Positions 15,560-24,015 of a stretch of 31,557 nt of DNA are shown here, piece after piece. The DNA lies in the IMG/VR virus record IMGVR_UViG_3300006929_004366, positions 1-31,557 of that record; one strand, 5' to 3'. The position numbers and the translations under genes are program-made. Every line of letters starts with the position of its first letter. Within the stretch, counting starts at the first letter, position 1. The DNA is from a virus. The notes below the pieces were generated by a model that ran no database searches, was not told the origin of the DNA, and was given only the letters and a program-made list of their open reading frames with translations.

Positions 15560-17943
15560 GCCCGTCGTCCTTTCTCCGAGACAGCTCTCACCCCAAGATA
15601 TATTGTGTGGATATCACTATGGTTCAGTGTGAAAAACTGCATCCTGTGCCGCAGCGCATGCCCACCAGACCTACATACACTTGTCCTAACAATATCTCCA
15701 TTCACTCGATAAGAGACATCTGTATCCGCCCCAGCTGAAGGCTTTCTGTTATGAGAATCCCCGAAGTTTGAGGCGTGTGTTTTTCTCCAGCCCTTAAAAG
15801 ACCCTTTATAGAGATTCTGAAAGACAAGGTTCTTTGCGTTTACAATATCATTCGTATTCCTGTCGTGCCTTGCAATAGAGAACTCAGAAGTTTGCGTCCA
15901 AAGTTGAATATGCATTGCATAGGCGCTACCGACTGAGGTTGGTCCAGTGTCAACCCTGTCGTCCATTTTTGCCGTGTGTTGTATCGTTACGTGAGATGTA
16001 ACAAAGCCCTCTCCAGACCCTGGGAACCTGTGGGTCTGGCCGACAACCGGAATCGGGATATCTTTTGTGATGGAGTTTCTTGTTCCAGCAGATGTCGCAG
16101 GATTCCATATATCATCAACGCTTACTGATGGATCGAATACAGCAAGACCGTATCGTGTCATCACGAATGGGGTTGATAAGGTTCCATCATACGCCCAACC
16201 ACGAACACCCATGTGCTTTGGAAGAAGCCAGGTTGAAAAGGTGTTTTCCTTCCAGTTCCAAACAAGAACAAGCCTGTTGTCATCGCCCACATCATCAACT
16301 GTCCTGCTAACGAACAAGAGATATAGGTCATCCCAAATAGCGCCGACCGATCGATCTAATCTCTCTTTGTCTATTTCGTAGTGGTTCCACGGATAAACAT
16401 CAGCTGTGCTGTCTGCTGTAAAAATAAGGCCATCATCGGAGTCTCCATCCACAGAGCCTCCTTGCATGTCGCTGTAAGGCTCCCTTTCAAGAACGATCCC
16501 ATCACCGAAAAGCTCATCAAAAGCAACCAGCCTATTCACCTTGCCATCAGGGGCAAGATAATGGATACCGGCTTTATTACAAAAGGCGATGCCCTGCCCA
16601 ACGTTCTTTATCGACCACCTTGCGTCAGCCCCAACACCCTGGTGTATTACCTTTCTTGCTGCGGATTCCGCGTCAGACCCGATACCCGTTATGTACTGAA
16701 TACTGTCTTTCGTGAAAGCAGCAGTGCCCTGATTAAACTCTGCGAGACCGACTACCGTCGATGCGTTTGATCCATTTACTACAGGGATAATACCAACAGC
16801 GGCTAAAGACGCTGGGTTGTTGATTTCCGAATACCATACGTCGTAATCATGGAGCCCTACTTCAAGCCTGCTATCGCTGATATCCTTCTCTGGTACCTGT
16901 ATTGAAACATCTTCAGTATCAAGGGGGAGCTCAAGCGTATACCTGTCTCCATGCATGAATCCGTACCACACTGTCTGGCCGAGCCGGTCTGTGTGTGCAA
17001 AGGCGTTCCTTGGTGCGGTGGCTGCATAGATGCTGGTAAACGGGTCTGTTCGACCAATAAGCCCATCCGAGTCTGTCGTTATGTTTTCTGGTGGCCCCAT
17101 CATCTTCAATGGTGTGGAGTTCCAGAAAAGAATTGAGTCGTTCTCAAGGTTTCCTTTCACTTCTGGTGCGTCGATTATACCGCCACATATCTGCTGTAAC
17201 CCGACACCCTTTCCCGTAATCATAAACGTATCTAGAAGTTTGTGGATCCTTTTCCTCCAATAGGAGGCAACCGAATAAGCGTGAAGCTTTGGTCTGTTAA
17301 ATCCTGCAAGCCCATGCCCATCACTGGATTCCTTTCCCCTGTGTATTGAGGAAACTCTCTTCAGGTTAGATACAAACTCATTTGTCCCTTTATTTGACCC
17401 TAACATCGGGTCTCCAGGCATATGCCAAGACCACGCAAGGTAAAGGGATGGATCTGATACTCGGTTTCCCTTTCTTGTCAGGTACATGCAAAGGACTTTC
17501 CCTTGCACGATCTCAACATCTATACCCTCATAAATATAACCATACGACTGGTCAGCTGCTACTGTGTCTTGTGGGTGAGTTGGATTATTCGCTACCTGGT
17601 TCAGGAGCGTGCTCGGAACGTTCGTAAAGTTGAAATCAGCAGCAGTAGATAAACCACTGTAGACATCACTCCCATTGTTCCCATCATACTCACCCTGTGT
17701 TGCGTTTGGATCGTTAAGCCTTCTTGGCAATGCGCCGCTTGAGTGCCATGGGCCAGCTCCAGGGTAATCTCCCTCACTAGCAGTAGCATTACGCATGTTG
17801 CTGTAACCATGCTCAACAGCCCGTATCCCAGGCCTTCTCTCAAGAATGCCTTTTTTAGCCGTAAGGTTTAGGGATAATCTCAGCTTATCCGCAGCTGGCC
17901 CCATTGACACCCGGATTGGTATAAACTTCTCCCTTGATGCCAT
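15556..17943 (-). CDS. Tail nozzle-like structural protein (795 residues)
   Basis: The start codon shares one base with the adaptor stop (TAATG) and has GAGG upstream. The protein is largely beta. After a basic opening (SREKFIPIRVSMGPAADKLR) it carries many strand-turn repeats with WYG, VWYSEI and GIHYLAPDG elements, a block LVLVWNWKENTFSTW and the motif TRYGLAVFD. This repetitive layout resembles the beta-propeller nozzle or stabilisation proteins of short tails (T7 gp12-like or P22 gp10-like), which extend the portal channel below the adaptor. The gene order portal, scaffold, capsid, adaptor, this gene supports the assignment. The match is structural and not based on a specific motif. Confidence 0.7.
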   Translation of the reverse strand: MASREKFIPIRVSMGPAADKLRLSLNLTAKKGILERRPGIRAVEHGYSNMRNATASEGDYPGAGPWHSSGALPRRLNDPNATQGEYDGNNGSDVYSGLSTAADFNFTNVPSTLLNQVANNPTHPQDTVAADQSYGYIYEGIDVEIVQGKVLCMYLTRKGNRVSDPSLYLAWSWHMPGDPMLGSNKGTNEFVSNLKRVSSIHRGKESSDGHGLAGFNRPKLHAYSVASYWRKRIHKLLDTFMITGKGVGLQQICGGIIDAPEVKGNLENDSILFWNSTPLKMMGPPENITTDSDGLIGRTDPFTSIYAATAPRNAFAHTDRLGQTVWYGFMHGDRYTLELPLDTEDVSIQVPEKDISDSRLEVGLHDYDVWYSEINNPASLAAVGIIPVVNGSNASTVVGLAEFNQGTAAFTKDSIQYITGIGSDAESAARKVIHQGVGADARWSIKNVGQGIAFCNKAGIHYLAPDGKVNRLVAFDELFGDGIVLEREPYSDMQGGSVDGDSDDGLIFTADSTADVYPWNHYEIDKERLDRSVGAIWDDLYLLFVSRTVDDVGDDNRLVLVWNWKENTFSTWLLPKHMGVRGWAYDGTLSTPFVMTRYGLAVFDPSVSVDDIWNPATSAGTRNSITKDIPIPVVGQTHRFPGSGEGFVTSHVTIQHTAKMDDRVDTGPTSVGSAYAMHIQLWTQTSEFSIARHDRNTNDIVNAKNLVFQNLYKGSFKGWRKTHASNFGDSHNRKPSAGADTDVSYRVNGDIVRTSVCRSGGHALRHRMQFFTLNHSDIHTIYLGVRAVSEKGRRA

Positions 17944-18659
17944 TAGTATGCCTCATGGATGCTAGAGGTTCTTACGGTGAGAAGGTTCATGACATCCTCT
18001 CTCATCGACAAAAACTCCTCTCTCAAAGACTCGTCCTTAAAGCTTGCAAGGAAACCGGCGTCATACACAACCGCCTCATGGTAAGCCAGGTTCTGTCCAT
18101 CCGGGTTAGTTGCTCCGGGGGTGATTGAGAGTAAGTGCGAGCCGTCTGCGCTCAACGCTGTTTCACCAACATCGCAGTTAAGCACAAGCCGGATTGTTAG
18201 CTCAGTTGATGGGACGGGCCTTATTCCGAGCTGAGACTTTCCATTTGTTAAGTACCCAACATACCCGCCATACATATTAGGTAAAACAGGGATGAGGTCG
18301 TGTGTCGTGCTACTTCCAGATTTAGCCTCGTTGAACTCAGCAATCCCGCCTATTGGGAGCAGTCTAAATGTCGTGCTTCCGCTTGTCTTGTAGAAGGCTT
18401 TCTCAAGATTAATGATCGGATTCACTGTTGCGGAGCTCGTATCTACACTTGCCCCAACAATAACAACACCCTCGCTGTTCGCTGGGTACGTATATTCATG
18501 CTGCTCAAACGCACTGCTTGGGTCTTCTGACAAAATCCTTCTATAAATCCGAAGGTTGGCCCTGTTTAGCAGTGTGTTTAGGTCAGAATCACTCCAAACG
18601 CTCTCAGACTGGTCGCCCAGCATAAGGCGTAATTGGGTGCGTGCAGTTGAGAGGTTCAT
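17943..18659 (-). CDS. Head-to-tail adaptor protein (238 residues)
   Basis: It starts at ATG 18659-18657 behind AGGAG. The N-terminus is helical with SDSDLNTLLNRANLRIYRRI (residues about 23-42), the typical start of adaptor proteins that dock under the portal ring. The middle is beta-rich. The C-terminus is again helical, with NLAYHEAVVYDAGFLASFKD and EEFLSMREDVMNLL. The helix-beta-helix layout, the size and the position between capsid and nozzle-like genes agree with podoviral adaptors (T7 gp11 / P22 gp4-like function). No sequence signature proves it, so the call combines layout and synteny. Confidence 0.7.
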   Translation of the reverse strand: MNLSTARTQLRLMLGDQSESVWSDSDLNTLLNRANLRIYRRILSEDPSSAFEQHEYTYPANSEGVVIVGASVDTSSATVNPIINLEKAFYKTSGSTTFRLLPIGGIAEFNEAKSGSSTTHDLIPVLPNMYGGYVGYLTNGKSQLGIRPVPSTELTIRLVLNCDVGETALSADGSHLLSITPGATNPDGQNLAYHEAVVYDAGFLASFKDESLREEFLSMREDVMNLLTVRTSSIHEAY

Positions 18660-18668
18660 GTTCTGCTC

Positions 18669-19085
18669 CTAGAAGTAAAGCTTCTTGCCTTTTTTCCAGA
18701 GTGGCTTCTCTGGGTCTTTTTGGTATTGGCTTTGGCTGTTTGCCAAGTCGCGCATCTTCCGAAGCCTACGCTGTCCGTGGTCAGTCCACATTGCGCGCTC
18801 TTCGACAGTCTCAATAAGATCTTGGTCTGCCGGAAGATACCCACCAGAAACACTCTGATGCCTGTAAAAGACATATGGGCTTCCAAAGTGTCGCTCATGC
18901 CAAACCTCCCAACATTCCAGGCGAGGGCTCCAGCGCAACTCTAACCTAGAATCAAGCCGTTTCAAAGCTCGAATCTGCTCTCTGGGTAAAGCCCCAGGAA
19001 AAGCAGAGGCTGAAAGGCTTACTGGTTTCTCTCTTTTTGGTGCTGCTTGAATCATATTAATCCATAAAAAAAGGGAGGAGGCCAC
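18669..19085 (-). CDS. Small protein between capsid and adaptor genes (unknown, virion-associated?)
   Basis: The preferred start is GTG at 19085-19083 because GGGAGGGGG lies six bases upstream. ATG at 19055-19053 is the alternative and has almost no ribosome binding site. With GTG the product is 138 residues. Its conserved-looking part is charged and aromatic (FPGALPREQIRALKRLDSRL, then ELRWSPRLECWEVWHERHFG, then SPYVFYRHQ), and it ends in a very basic tail (KDPEKPLWKKGKKLYF). No domain is recognised. Unusually, the ribosome binding site and GTG lie within the terminator hairpin that follows the capsid gene, so its translation should depend on how that RNA folds. A head-completion protein is possible from position only. 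Confidence 0.6.
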   Translation of the reverse strand: MASSLFLWINMIQAAPKREKPVSLSASAFPGALPREQIRALKRLDSRLELRWSPRLECWEVWHERHFGSPYVFYRHQSVSGGYLPADQDLIETVEERAMWTDHGQRRLRKMRDLANSQSQYQKDPEKPLWKKGKKLYF

Positions 19086-19100
19086 GGATGACCCCCTCCC
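19066..19100 (-). terminator. Intrinsic terminator after the major capsid gene
   Basis: On the minus strand GGGAGGGGGT pairs with GCCTCCTCCC over ten base pairs (two are G-T) around the loop CATCCGTG. Seven T residues follow directly (plus-strand A run 19066-19072). This is a strong rho-independent terminator 23 bases after the capsid stop. A terminator directly after the capsid gene is known from T7, where it lowers expression of the downstream genes. Confidence 0.85.
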
Positions 19101-19116
19101 TATGCTCGGGGAGGAG
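19093..19116 (-). promoter_or_regulatory. Alternative hairpin competing with the capsid terminator
   Basis: Upstream of the terminator, CTCCTCCC (plus 19109-19116) can pair with GGGAGGGG (plus 19093-19100) over eight pairs with an eight-base loop. The second arm is the same sequence that forms the 5' arm of the terminator, so the two hairpins exclude each other. The shared arm is also the ribosome binding site of the next gene. The layout is that of an attenuator. Which fold dominates, and whether ribosomes control it, is inference. Confidence 0.5.
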
Positions 19117-19122
19117 CAGTTG

Positions 19123-20649
19123 TTACAGGGCTTTAATGTCCTGAGTAACGTCTTGGAGAAGTCCAACCGCAGATGGGCTGTGAGCAATGAACTGCCCAGC
19201 CCAACGTAACCAGCCGTGGAACTCGTCGTAGTTTCCGCCAACATGGCGAAGGAACGATCCGTCCTCTTTGGCCTCACCCATGGCTTGCGCCGTAGCGTAG
19301 CCAATCTCACCCGTATCACAGACCATGATGCGTCCATGTGGGCAATAGGGGTCAACAAGGACCTTGAGGTCCCCTTGACCCGTAGTGGCGTTAGCCGTCG
19401 AGTAAAGGGGCTTGGTCCCTGGCTTGTGGCCAGAAGGAAGCTGGCTTTGGTTGAAGAAGGAGTGGTTAGACTCGCTCAAGCTAATGAACTCGTGCCACAT
19501 TCCTGGGTTCATGACCATAAGGTCTGGCTTCACGTAGAACTGTTGGTTCATTTCCAGCAGAAGGCTGTCAATGCGCTCAAAAGTCAACGCTGCTGCGGTT
19601 CCTTCGGTTCCACCAGCATCGCCAGCGTGCTTGATGACGTTCTTCCAGTAGCTGTCGTCACCGGTAGCTCCAGCGTCAGCTTTGGGTTGACCAAGATACG
19701 TGTGGTCAAACAAAGCATTAGCAAACCCAAGAAGACCTGCATTGGAGTCAGAAAGCTCTGCGTTGGCAACAGTCAAGGCAGCGCCGTCAGTTGGAGCTCC
19801 AGCACCAGATGTCTGGTCATCGCCAATCGACGCGAGGTAGATTGGAGAGTTGATGGGAATGCCATCAGGAAGAGCGGCATTCAAGGTAAGACCACCGAAA
19901 CCAGAACCGTATGTTGTTCGGTCTACAGCGGTAACCTTGCGAAACCAAAGCTTATCAGAAGAAACCTTACCGGCTACACAAATGTAGTCTCCCGGCTGAA
20001 CCCATAAAGCGCCCTCAGCATCTCTGCTATTATCGCTGTAGCCTTCACCAGTAAGCCATGCACCTTTGACGCGCAGTGGGCCTGTTACACCATTGGTAAG
20101 GTCACCGTCTTCATCAGTTACAGCTTGGGTGTAACCGATAATGCACGATGTACCGAACGTGGTTGAGTCCAGACCACCACCATCAGTGAGCGCATCCTTA
20201 GCGTGGCCAAGAGATCCACCATAAAGGTAGATGTTCATGCGTCGCAAGAACTCTTGCTTTGCATCAGTAACAGCCTGGTCAAGGATGTTCTTGATGTAAC
20301 GCTCGTGACCACCCTTCATTTGAAGGTCCCAGGCAAAACTCACCAGGGTACGGAATACCGTGTAGTCAAACGAACGGGTTCCGTAGGATGGAGCGCCAGC
20401 TTGTGGGAGGCGACCAGAAGTACCACCAACAACTCCGCGCTTCGCTTTCTTGCGAACCGGGAAGCTTGCTGTGTTACCAGGACCCCAGGAAACAACAGAG
20501 TTCATGTTCTTGAAGAACTCATACCCAGGATTCTCAACCTGGATTTGCTCGAACATGCGAGGGATATAGAAGTTGGTGAGTACCTTGTCCAAGCTGGACA
20601 TAGCCAGGTTGTTTGGCGTGGTACCACCAAAAGAAGTAGGAAGTGCCAT
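19123..20649 (-). CDS. Major capsid protein (508 residues)
   Basis: It starts at ATG 20649-20647 behind GGAG, directly after the scaffold gene. The N-terminal region (residues about 15-150) carries LTNFYIPRMFEQIQVENPGY, a basic region, SFAWDLQMKGGHERYIKNIL and AKQEFLRRMNIYLYGGSLGH. This is the extended-loop and spine-helix pattern of HK97-fold capsid proteins. The middle is a Gly/Asp/Ala-rich beta insertion. The C-terminal part has KPDLMVMNPGMWHEFISLSE and CPHGRIMVCDTGEIGYATAQ, which recall the axial domain of this fold. Position after portal and scaffold and before a terminator and adaptor supports the call. The fold assignment is by pattern only. Confidence 0.85.
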   Translation of the reverse strand: MALPTSFGGTTPNNLAMSSLDKVLTNFYIPRMFEQIQVENPGYEFFKNMNSVVSWGPGNTASFPVRKKAKRGVVGGTSGRLPQAGAPSYGTRSFDYTVFRTLVSFAWDLQMKGGHERYIKNILDQAVTDAKQEFLRRMNIYLYGGSLGHAKDALTDGGGLDSTTFGTSCIIGYTQAVTDEDGDLTNGVTGPLRVKGAWLTGEGYSDNSRDAEGALWVQPGDYICVAGKVSSDKLWFRKVTAVDRTTYGSGFGGLTLNAALPDGIPINSPIYLASIGDDQTSGAGAPTDGAALTVANAELSDSNAGLLGFANALFDHTYLGQPKADAGATGDDSYWKNVIKHAGDAGGTEGTAAALTFERIDSLLLEMNQQFYVKPDLMVMNPGMWHEFISLSESNHSFFNQSQLPSGHKPGTKPLYSTANATTGQGDLKVLVDPYCPHGRIMVCDTGEIGYATAQAMGEAKEDGSFLRHVGGNYDEFHGWLRWAGQFIAHSPSAVGLLQDVTQDIKAL

Positions 20650-20677
20650 AATGTAACTCCAAAATTAAAACTAAAAA

Positions 20678-21436
20678 CTAAGAACCAAATGCTTTCATCG
20701 CAGCGATCACTGCTGAGTCAAACTCATCCTCTGACATTTCACCAGGGGCTTTGGAAGGTGTAAAGGGTTGTTTTTGCGCTCCCCCTAAACCAAGCCTCTT
20801 GTTTGCCTGCATCTTTGCTGCAATTTCTGTTGCCACTCTAACGATAAGTTTCGAGTAGTTATTAACAGTTTGGTGTACTGACTTTAGGTCAATGTCTGGG
20901 TTTCCAGTCCTGGCCTGCTCTCTTGCCACAGCGACCATGGCGCTGTTTGACACGATACGAGTGAACGCCTTTCCTGGGCCTTTCGTTACATCTAAATCCA
21001 GCTTTTGCATCTGGTCTGAGATGGAAGAGCTGATTGTTGACTGGATGGCATCCCTGACATTTTGCGCTGCAAGCATTTCCTTTTCTTGCTTTAATCGCTG
21101 GACGTTGCCTTCGATTTCTTGCAGTCGAGATGCAAGAACATCTGTTGTGCCGTCTTCTGTCTCTACAGCCTGTCGGCGGTTTTGGATTCTGTCCATCATA
21201 CTTGCGATGTCAGATGCGACGCTAGTTGGCTCCTCGGGAGGCGGTGCGGTTTCTGTTGCCTCAATAGAGGCAAGGAGCTGGTCTAGATCCATGTCTCCAG
21301 GGCCAGCTTCAGGTGGCGCTTGCCCCCCTAAATCCATTGCGGGTGATGGCATTGCCTCTGCCAACCCTGGCTCACCCCCAGGTACAATTCCACTAAGGTC
21401 TGGTTCTGCTGTTAATAAGTCTTGCTGGTCTGCCAT
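20678..21436 (-). CDS. Scaffolding protein (252 residues)
   Basis: The chosen start is ATG at 21436-21434 behind AGGAG. A longer frame would overlap the portal gene. The N-terminal 90 residues are acidic, Pro/Gly/Ala-rich and disordered (LTAEPDLSGIVPGGEPGLAE). Residues about 100-150 are a coiled coil (SRLQEIEGNVQRLKQEKEML). The C-terminus has a basic stretch (AAKMQANKRLGLGGAQKQPF) followed by a short acidic helix (SEDEFDSAVIAAMKAF). This layout is typical of scaffolds that guide capsid assembly through a charged C-terminal helix and then leave. Its location between portal and capsid genes is the standard one. No protease motif is seen. Confidence 0.8.
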   Translation of the reverse strand: MADQQDLLTAEPDLSGIVPGGEPGLAEAMPSPAMDLGGQAPPEAGPGDMDLDQLLASIEATETAPPPEEPTSVASDIASMMDRIQNRRQAVETEDGTTDVLASRLQEIEGNVQRLKQEKEMLAAQNVRDAIQSTISSSISDQMQKLDLDVTKGPGKAFTRIVSNSAMVAVAREQARTGNPDIDLKSVHQTVNNYSKLIVRVATEIAAKMQANKRLGLGGAQKQPFTPSKAPGEMSEDEFDSAVIAAMKAFGS

Positions 21437-21446
21437 AATGAGCTCC

Positions 21447-23411
21447 TTACTCGATTCCTGCGATGTTGGCGAGTGACGCTTCCTCTGAAGAGTCAACTCC
21501 TGGTTCTACAAGTTGTACCATTTCAGGTGGTAATCCTCCCGGCACTGCCTGGGAGCCAGCTATTCCTAGCTGTGGAGCACCACCCATCGGACCAGGTGCC
21601 CCTTGCTGCTGCGCTTCCGCCGCAGCCATCGACTGCTGAATAAAGGCCTTATGAGCTGCAATGTGCTCTTCAAATCGAAGTCGTATTGCGTCTCCAGGCT
21701 TTTCAGTCAAAAGAAACTGAGTATGCGCCTTAATGTGCGTCTCATGTTCCTCGTACTCTCGCGCAACAACCTCTTTCATATCAATCCCGAGGTCATTTAG
21801 CATTTCAGATTCGGCGCGAGCGTTCATTGCCTCCATGCTTCGGTGGCCAATAGCCTCATCGAAGCCACCAAACTCAAGCGCATCGAGGGCCTTGTCTGGT
21901 GGTATTACACCCATCTGAAGAAGGTTTAATATTGTCTCTTGCCGTAGTGGCTGCGTTCTTGGCATCAGGCTGGCTGTGTCAATATCTATATCGCTGTAAA
22001 CAAGGTCTTCTTTTCTTATCTCAGCAATTTCAGCTGTATGGCCTCGCCCAACAACGCTTACCGCAACAGTTTCGCTACCGTATTCTTGCCAAAGCCTGAT
22101 CATCCTTCGACCAACCTTTTTAAGCATAACGCTCATCTCTCGCACAGTAGGACCCATCCTTCTGTTATCGAGCTCTGCCAGGAATGCTGTAAGCCTTCCT
22201 GTAGCGTTGCTTGTAGGTGTTTCCCCACGACTAGCGTCATTCACGCCAGAAACATACTCCATCATCTGGACAGTTCGATCAGCGAACCCACCAGTAACAA
22301 GGGAGAGTGGGTTTAGAGACATCTGCTGCGGGGTCCCTAGTCGAGGATTAAACTCGTTAATAGCTCTCGGCTTTGTGTTTATGCCTCTTGTCAAAGACCC
22401 TTTGGGCACAATCCAAGGGGGCATAATCTCCTGGTCCCTACGGACCCGGTAACCATTCCAGGTAACAGTTAGGTCTCTCTGGAGCTGAAGAAGGCTTGTT
22501 CCTATTCCAGAGGCGTAATCGCGATGAGGCTCTAGAGCAAACTTCATCGTATAAATAGGGAACTCGCCACCAAGAAGCCTGTCGTTAAACGAGACGATTC
22601 TGTCTCCTGCAATAACAACCTCTAGGCCATTGGGGAACTGGGCTCCAGGCTTTTGCCAATACTGTAAGACGCGAATCCGGTTTGACCCGTCTGTAACGTC
22701 AACACCAATACCTTCATTATCCGCGATAAGCTGCATGTGTCGATGCACGGTATCGTCTTCGTCGTTTGTCTGCTCTTTCTGAATACTGTTGTTGTTAAAG
22801 AACAACCTAGCTGCATCCAGGTTCATTGTTGATTCACGAATACCCCAAAAGGCATTCCTGTCCCCACCAACTCCAGGCTCATGGTGCCATGAGAAGATGT
22901 CTACAGGCTCAACTACGTACCAGCCTTCTCTTCCGATATTTGCGTCCTTGAAGTTTCCGACTCCTACCTGGGAGTCCCAGTCCACATACACACCAGCGTA
23001 TCCGGTCAAAACACTTCTAAGCACTATTTGGTCCATCAATGGCCCAAGATCGTTTGATTTATAGAAATAGTCTAGAAGCTTTTGGACGCCACGAGCTGCT
23101 TGCCTCTTATGTGCAGAATCCCCCATTGGGTCTACAATCCAGCTCGGAGCGTTTGAGACAATCATTGAAGCGGCTGTTCTTGCAATAGGCTGCAAGACAT
23201 TGAGGACAACGCGATCTTCAAACCATCTAGGGAGGGCGTCTTTGTGCGCCCTACTTGCGAAATCCCTAGCTGTATCAATCGAAAAACCACCATAGGCAAG
23301 CAGAACTACCATGGCCTCCTCAAGACGATCTTTCTTCATCTTGATGCAGTTCTCTAGCCGCTCTTCAATGACTCTTAAGAGCCTAGCTTCATTTTCGGTC
23401 TGCTCTGCCAT
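21447..23411 (-). CDS. Portal protein (654 residues)
   Basis: It starts at ATG 23411-23409 with GAGG seven bases upstream. The sequence shows the expected portal layout. A helical N-terminus contains DRVVLNVLQPIARTAASMIV and SNAPSWIVDPMGD. A wing region has TGYAGVYVDWDS and VVEPVDIFSWHHEPG. A stem and crown region contains ASGIGTSLLQLQRDLTVTWN, a Pro/Gly segment and long C-terminal helices. The last 60 residues are Gln/Ala/Gly-rich. The protein would form the dodecameric ring through which DNA is packaged and ejected and to which terminase docks. The pattern is closest to podoviral P22-type portals. Gene order (terminase, two small genes, portal, scaffold) agrees. Confidence 0.85.
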   Translation of the reverse strand: MAEQTENEARLLRVIEERLENCIKMKKDRLEEAMVVLLAYGGFSIDTARDFASRAHKDALPRWFEDRVVLNVLQPIARTAASMIVSNAPSWIVDPMGDSAHKRQAARGVQKLLDYFYKSNDLGPLMDQIVLRSVLTGYAGVYVDWDSQVGVGNFKDANIGREGWYVVEPVDIFSWHHEPGVGGDRNAFWGIRESTMNLDAARLFFNNNSIQKEQTNDEDDTVHRHMQLIADNEGIGVDVTDGSNRIRVLQYWQKPGAQFPNGLEVVIAGDRIVSFNDRLLGGEFPIYTMKFALEPHRDYASGIGTSLLQLQRDLTVTWNGYRVRRDQEIMPPWIVPKGSLTRGINTKPRAINEFNPRLGTPQQMSLNPLSLVTGGFADRTVQMMEYVSGVNDASRGETPTSNATGRLTAFLAELDNRRMGPTVREMSVMLKKVGRRMIRLWQEYGSETVAVSVVGRGHTAEIAEIRKEDLVYSDIDIDTASLMPRTQPLRQETILNLLQMGVIPPDKALDALEFGGFDEAIGHRSMEAMNARAESEMLNDLGIDMKEVVAREYEEHETHIKAHTQFLLTEKPGDAIRLRFEEHIAAHKAFIQQSMAAAEAQQQGAPGPMGGAPQLGIAGSQAVPGGLPPEMVQLVEPGVDSSEEASLANIAGIE

Positions 23412-23425
23412 TTTCGGCCTCTATA

Positions 23426-23809
23426 TTAGGAAAACCAAGTTGGCTTATTTCTAAGGATTCTTTCTGGCGTTGATGGCACAAGGTTAACTGGTGGCGTTTC
23501 AATGTTCAATAACGCCTTGAGGTATTCGTCTTCTTTTCCGCCAAGAATTGCGTTTGATATCCCAGCTGAAACACCTGTTACCGCTGCCCCTGTAAGGGCG
23601 TTTTCAAACGTGTCTCCCAGGTCGTCACCAGAGAGGGCGCCACCAACAAGTGTGCTGCCACCATGTATTGCTGCGCCGAGCGCTGGGTTGACCGGTGCGG
23701 CTGTTGCTGCGACCGCTCCCCCGATTCCCTTTACCATCCCGCCAAGAAAGTCACCAAACGTTTTCTCATCTCGTTTCTTTGTATTGCTGCTGTACCACTC
23801 TGCTGGCAT
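23426..23809 (-). CDS. Gly/Ala-rich hydrophobic virion-type protein (127 residues)
   Basis: ATG at 23809-23807 overlaps the stop of the upstream 68-residue gene (TAATG). The N-terminus has WYSSNTKK...KTFGDFL (residues 5-22), echoing the start of the 675-residue putative internal protein. The centre (residues about 25-95) is a Gly/Ala/Val-rich glycine-zipper-like segment (GGMVKGIGGAVAATAAPVNP, then GAALSGD-type turns) that could insert into membranes. The tail is polar. Glycine-rich amphipathic proteins of this type are found among ejected proteins that open the host envelope, so a membrane-channel role is plausible. I recognise no named family. Confidence 0.65.
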   Translation of the reverse strand: MPAEWYSSNTKKRDEKTFGDFLGGMVKGIGGAVAATAAPVNPALGAAIHGGSTLVGGALSGDDLGDTFENALTGAAVTGVSAGISNAILGGKEDEYLKALLNIETPPVNLVPSTPERILRNKPTWFS

Positions 23810-24015
23810 TACATGTACTCCATTACGTTTTGATTCTGAGATGCATCCGTCTCTATGTCTGGCCCAACTGCATAGAGGCTTCTATGGGTCTCTTCTCTTT
23901 CTAACACAATTTGCTTAAATTCTTTTGTTATTTTGCTCATGTTAAACATAACTGCGGCAATAGTCGCAACATGAGCCAAGATCATAACGCAACAAACAAT
24001 GGCAAAAGCGTTCAT
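23809..24015 (-). CDS. 68-residue protein with an N-terminal membrane span
   Basis: ATG at 24015-24013 overlaps the stop of the large terminase gene as ATGA, which indicates translational coupling. Residues about 3-25 are strongly hydrophobic (AFAIVCCVMILAHVATIAAV), followed by a charged helix (KITKEFKQIVLEREETHRSL) and a polar Asn/Asp/Gln-rich end. A single-span type-II or type-III membrane topology is likely. The function is unknown. It could be an Rz-like, holin-like or virion membrane component, but neither spanin signatures nor partners are visible next to it. Confidence 0.6.
   Translation of the reverse strand: MNAFAIVCCVMILAHVATIAAVMFNMSKITKEFKQIVLEREETHRSLYAVGPDIETDASQNQNVMEYM

Noticed and set aside
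19086-19358. Extension of the 18669-19085 gene into the capsid gene
   Set aside because: The sequence is the capsid gene read in another frame, without a ribosome binding site.
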